Source: a virus. Taken from it: a stretch of 30,357 nt of DNA. Of the stretch, positions 29,926-30,357 are shown piece by piece. The notes beneath the pieces are model-generated. The model worked only from the letters and a program-made list of their open reading frames with translations. It did not search any database and was not told the origin of the DNA. How positions within the stretch are numbered: the stretch's first letter is position 1; every line of letters starts with the position of its first letter. A program made the translations under genes and the position numbers. Location: IMG/VR virus record IMGVR_UViG_3300042868_002692, positions 1 through 30,357 of that record; one strand, 5' to 3'.

Positions 29926-30229
29926 ACCCCCACGCACCTGCCTGACCTGTGGAACACTGCACCACAACCCATCAAGATGCGATCAATGCGAAACACAAAG
30001 AGAAACACAACGCCAACGCCATAGGGACAAAACCCACTATGACCACACCTATCGCAAGGCAGCCAAACAGGTGCGAGACACAGCAACCATCTGCTGGTTA
30101 TGTGGCGAAGGATACAGACCAGATGACCAATGGACAGCAGACCATGTGATACCAGCAGACCCCAACAGCCCACTAGCCCCAGCGCACAAGTCATGCAACA
30201 GCAGAAGGGGTAACAGACCAGCCCACTAG
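29918..30229 (+). CDS. HNH endonuclease
   Basis: A 103-aa protein. Zinc cysteines at C8/C11 and C21/C24 precede the catalytic HNH: C59-x2-C62, D75-H76 in TADHVIPAD, then H90-x2-C93-N94 in HKSCNSRRG. ATG 29918 overlaps the upstream stop; a longer form from 29861 is possible. In HK97-like phages an HNH protein next to the terminase genes stimulates cutting at cos, which fits this position at the right end with terminase at the left end. Confidence 0.88.
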   Translation: MPRPPRTCLTCGTLHHNPSRCDQCETQRETQRQRHRDKTHYDHTYRKAAKQVRDTATICWLCGEGYRPDDQWTADHVIPADPNSPLAPAHKSCNSRRGNRPAH

Positions 30230-30357
30230 CCCCAGCACCCAACACACCCAACCCCACCCACACCACGCACAGACCCATACAGAGCGTCTGACAGGCAACC
30301 AGCACCCAACGCTGCCCCCTGTATATGCGATTTTTCTAGGGTGGGGTTCTTCTTCAC
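30230..30357. other. right-end non-coding segment, possible cos or genome end
   Basis: 128 nt with no gene, very rich in C and A on the + strand, then a short T-rich stretch and GGGTGGGGTTCTTC at the end. It lies after the HNH gene and before the terminase if the ends are joined. CCCCCT and AGGGTGGGG could pair weakly. No terminal repeat with the left end was seen. Such a place fits a packaging end but nothing proves it. Confidence 0.35.

Noticed and set aside
1-30357. CRISPR array or tRNA cluster
   Set aside because: No regularly spaced direct repeats of suitable length and no tRNA-like folds were seen.

Overview
The window reads as an essentially complete genome, or one unit cut at its natural ends, of a tailed phage with a long non-contractile tail and an HK97-type head. 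Almost every base is coding and nearly all genes are on the + strand. The host is most likely an actinobacterium. The evidence is actinophage-like tail and small DNA-binding proteins, a Thr-rich linker in a secreted protein, start codons placed directly at predicted transcription starts (leaderless mRNAs), and weak A-rich ribosome binding sites. GC looks to be in the mid-40s percent by eye, which would suit an aquatic, lower-GC actinobacterium; this host call is inference. There is no integrase, DNA polymerase, helicase or tRNA.

Layout. 1-6.4 kb: packaging and head (small and large terminase, a small membrane protein, portal, head protease with an extra N-terminal domain, major capsid). 6.4-15.8 kb: connector and tail genes (adaptor, terminator-like protein, two tandem major tail paralogues, a tail assembly chaperone with a -1 frameshift at CCCTTTG, tape measure, a baseplate/hub protein that appears split in two, and tip or fibre proteins). 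15.8-18.3 kb: membrane proteins, a secreted PA14-domain surface protein, holin candidates and a zinc D,D-carboxypeptidase-type endolysin, ended by a 15-bp-stem bidirectional terminator. 18.4-19.45 kb (- strand): two helix-turn-helix regulators and a secreted lysozyme/transglycosylase. 19.7-30.2 kb: early/accessory arm with a replication-initiator-like gene (- strand), a YqaJ exonuclease plus ERF annealing protein, many small overlapping genes, and an HNH endonuclease at the right end next to where the terminase would follow if the ends join.

The most unusual structure is in the right arm. Four small genes (starts 19741, 22890, 24542, 26003) are each preceded by the same compound element: an 8-7-8 nt inverted repeat, 10-11 nt, a -35 box TTGCRY, exactly 18 nt, a -10 box TATRRT, exactly 6 nt, then the ATG of a gene beginning M-N/E-T/K-N/H-T. 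A fifth, weaker copy precedes 26772 and a related promoter precedes the exonuclease at 20973. Three of the genes also share the C-terminal residues KAGK and a stop/start overlap, while their middles look unrelated. This looks like interchangeable expression cassettes with their own leaderless promoters, in a phage that carries its own exonuclease/annealase pair.

The left arm encodes the particle and lysis, the central - strand operon probably regulates, and the right arm makes recombination functions and probable host-takeover proteins.
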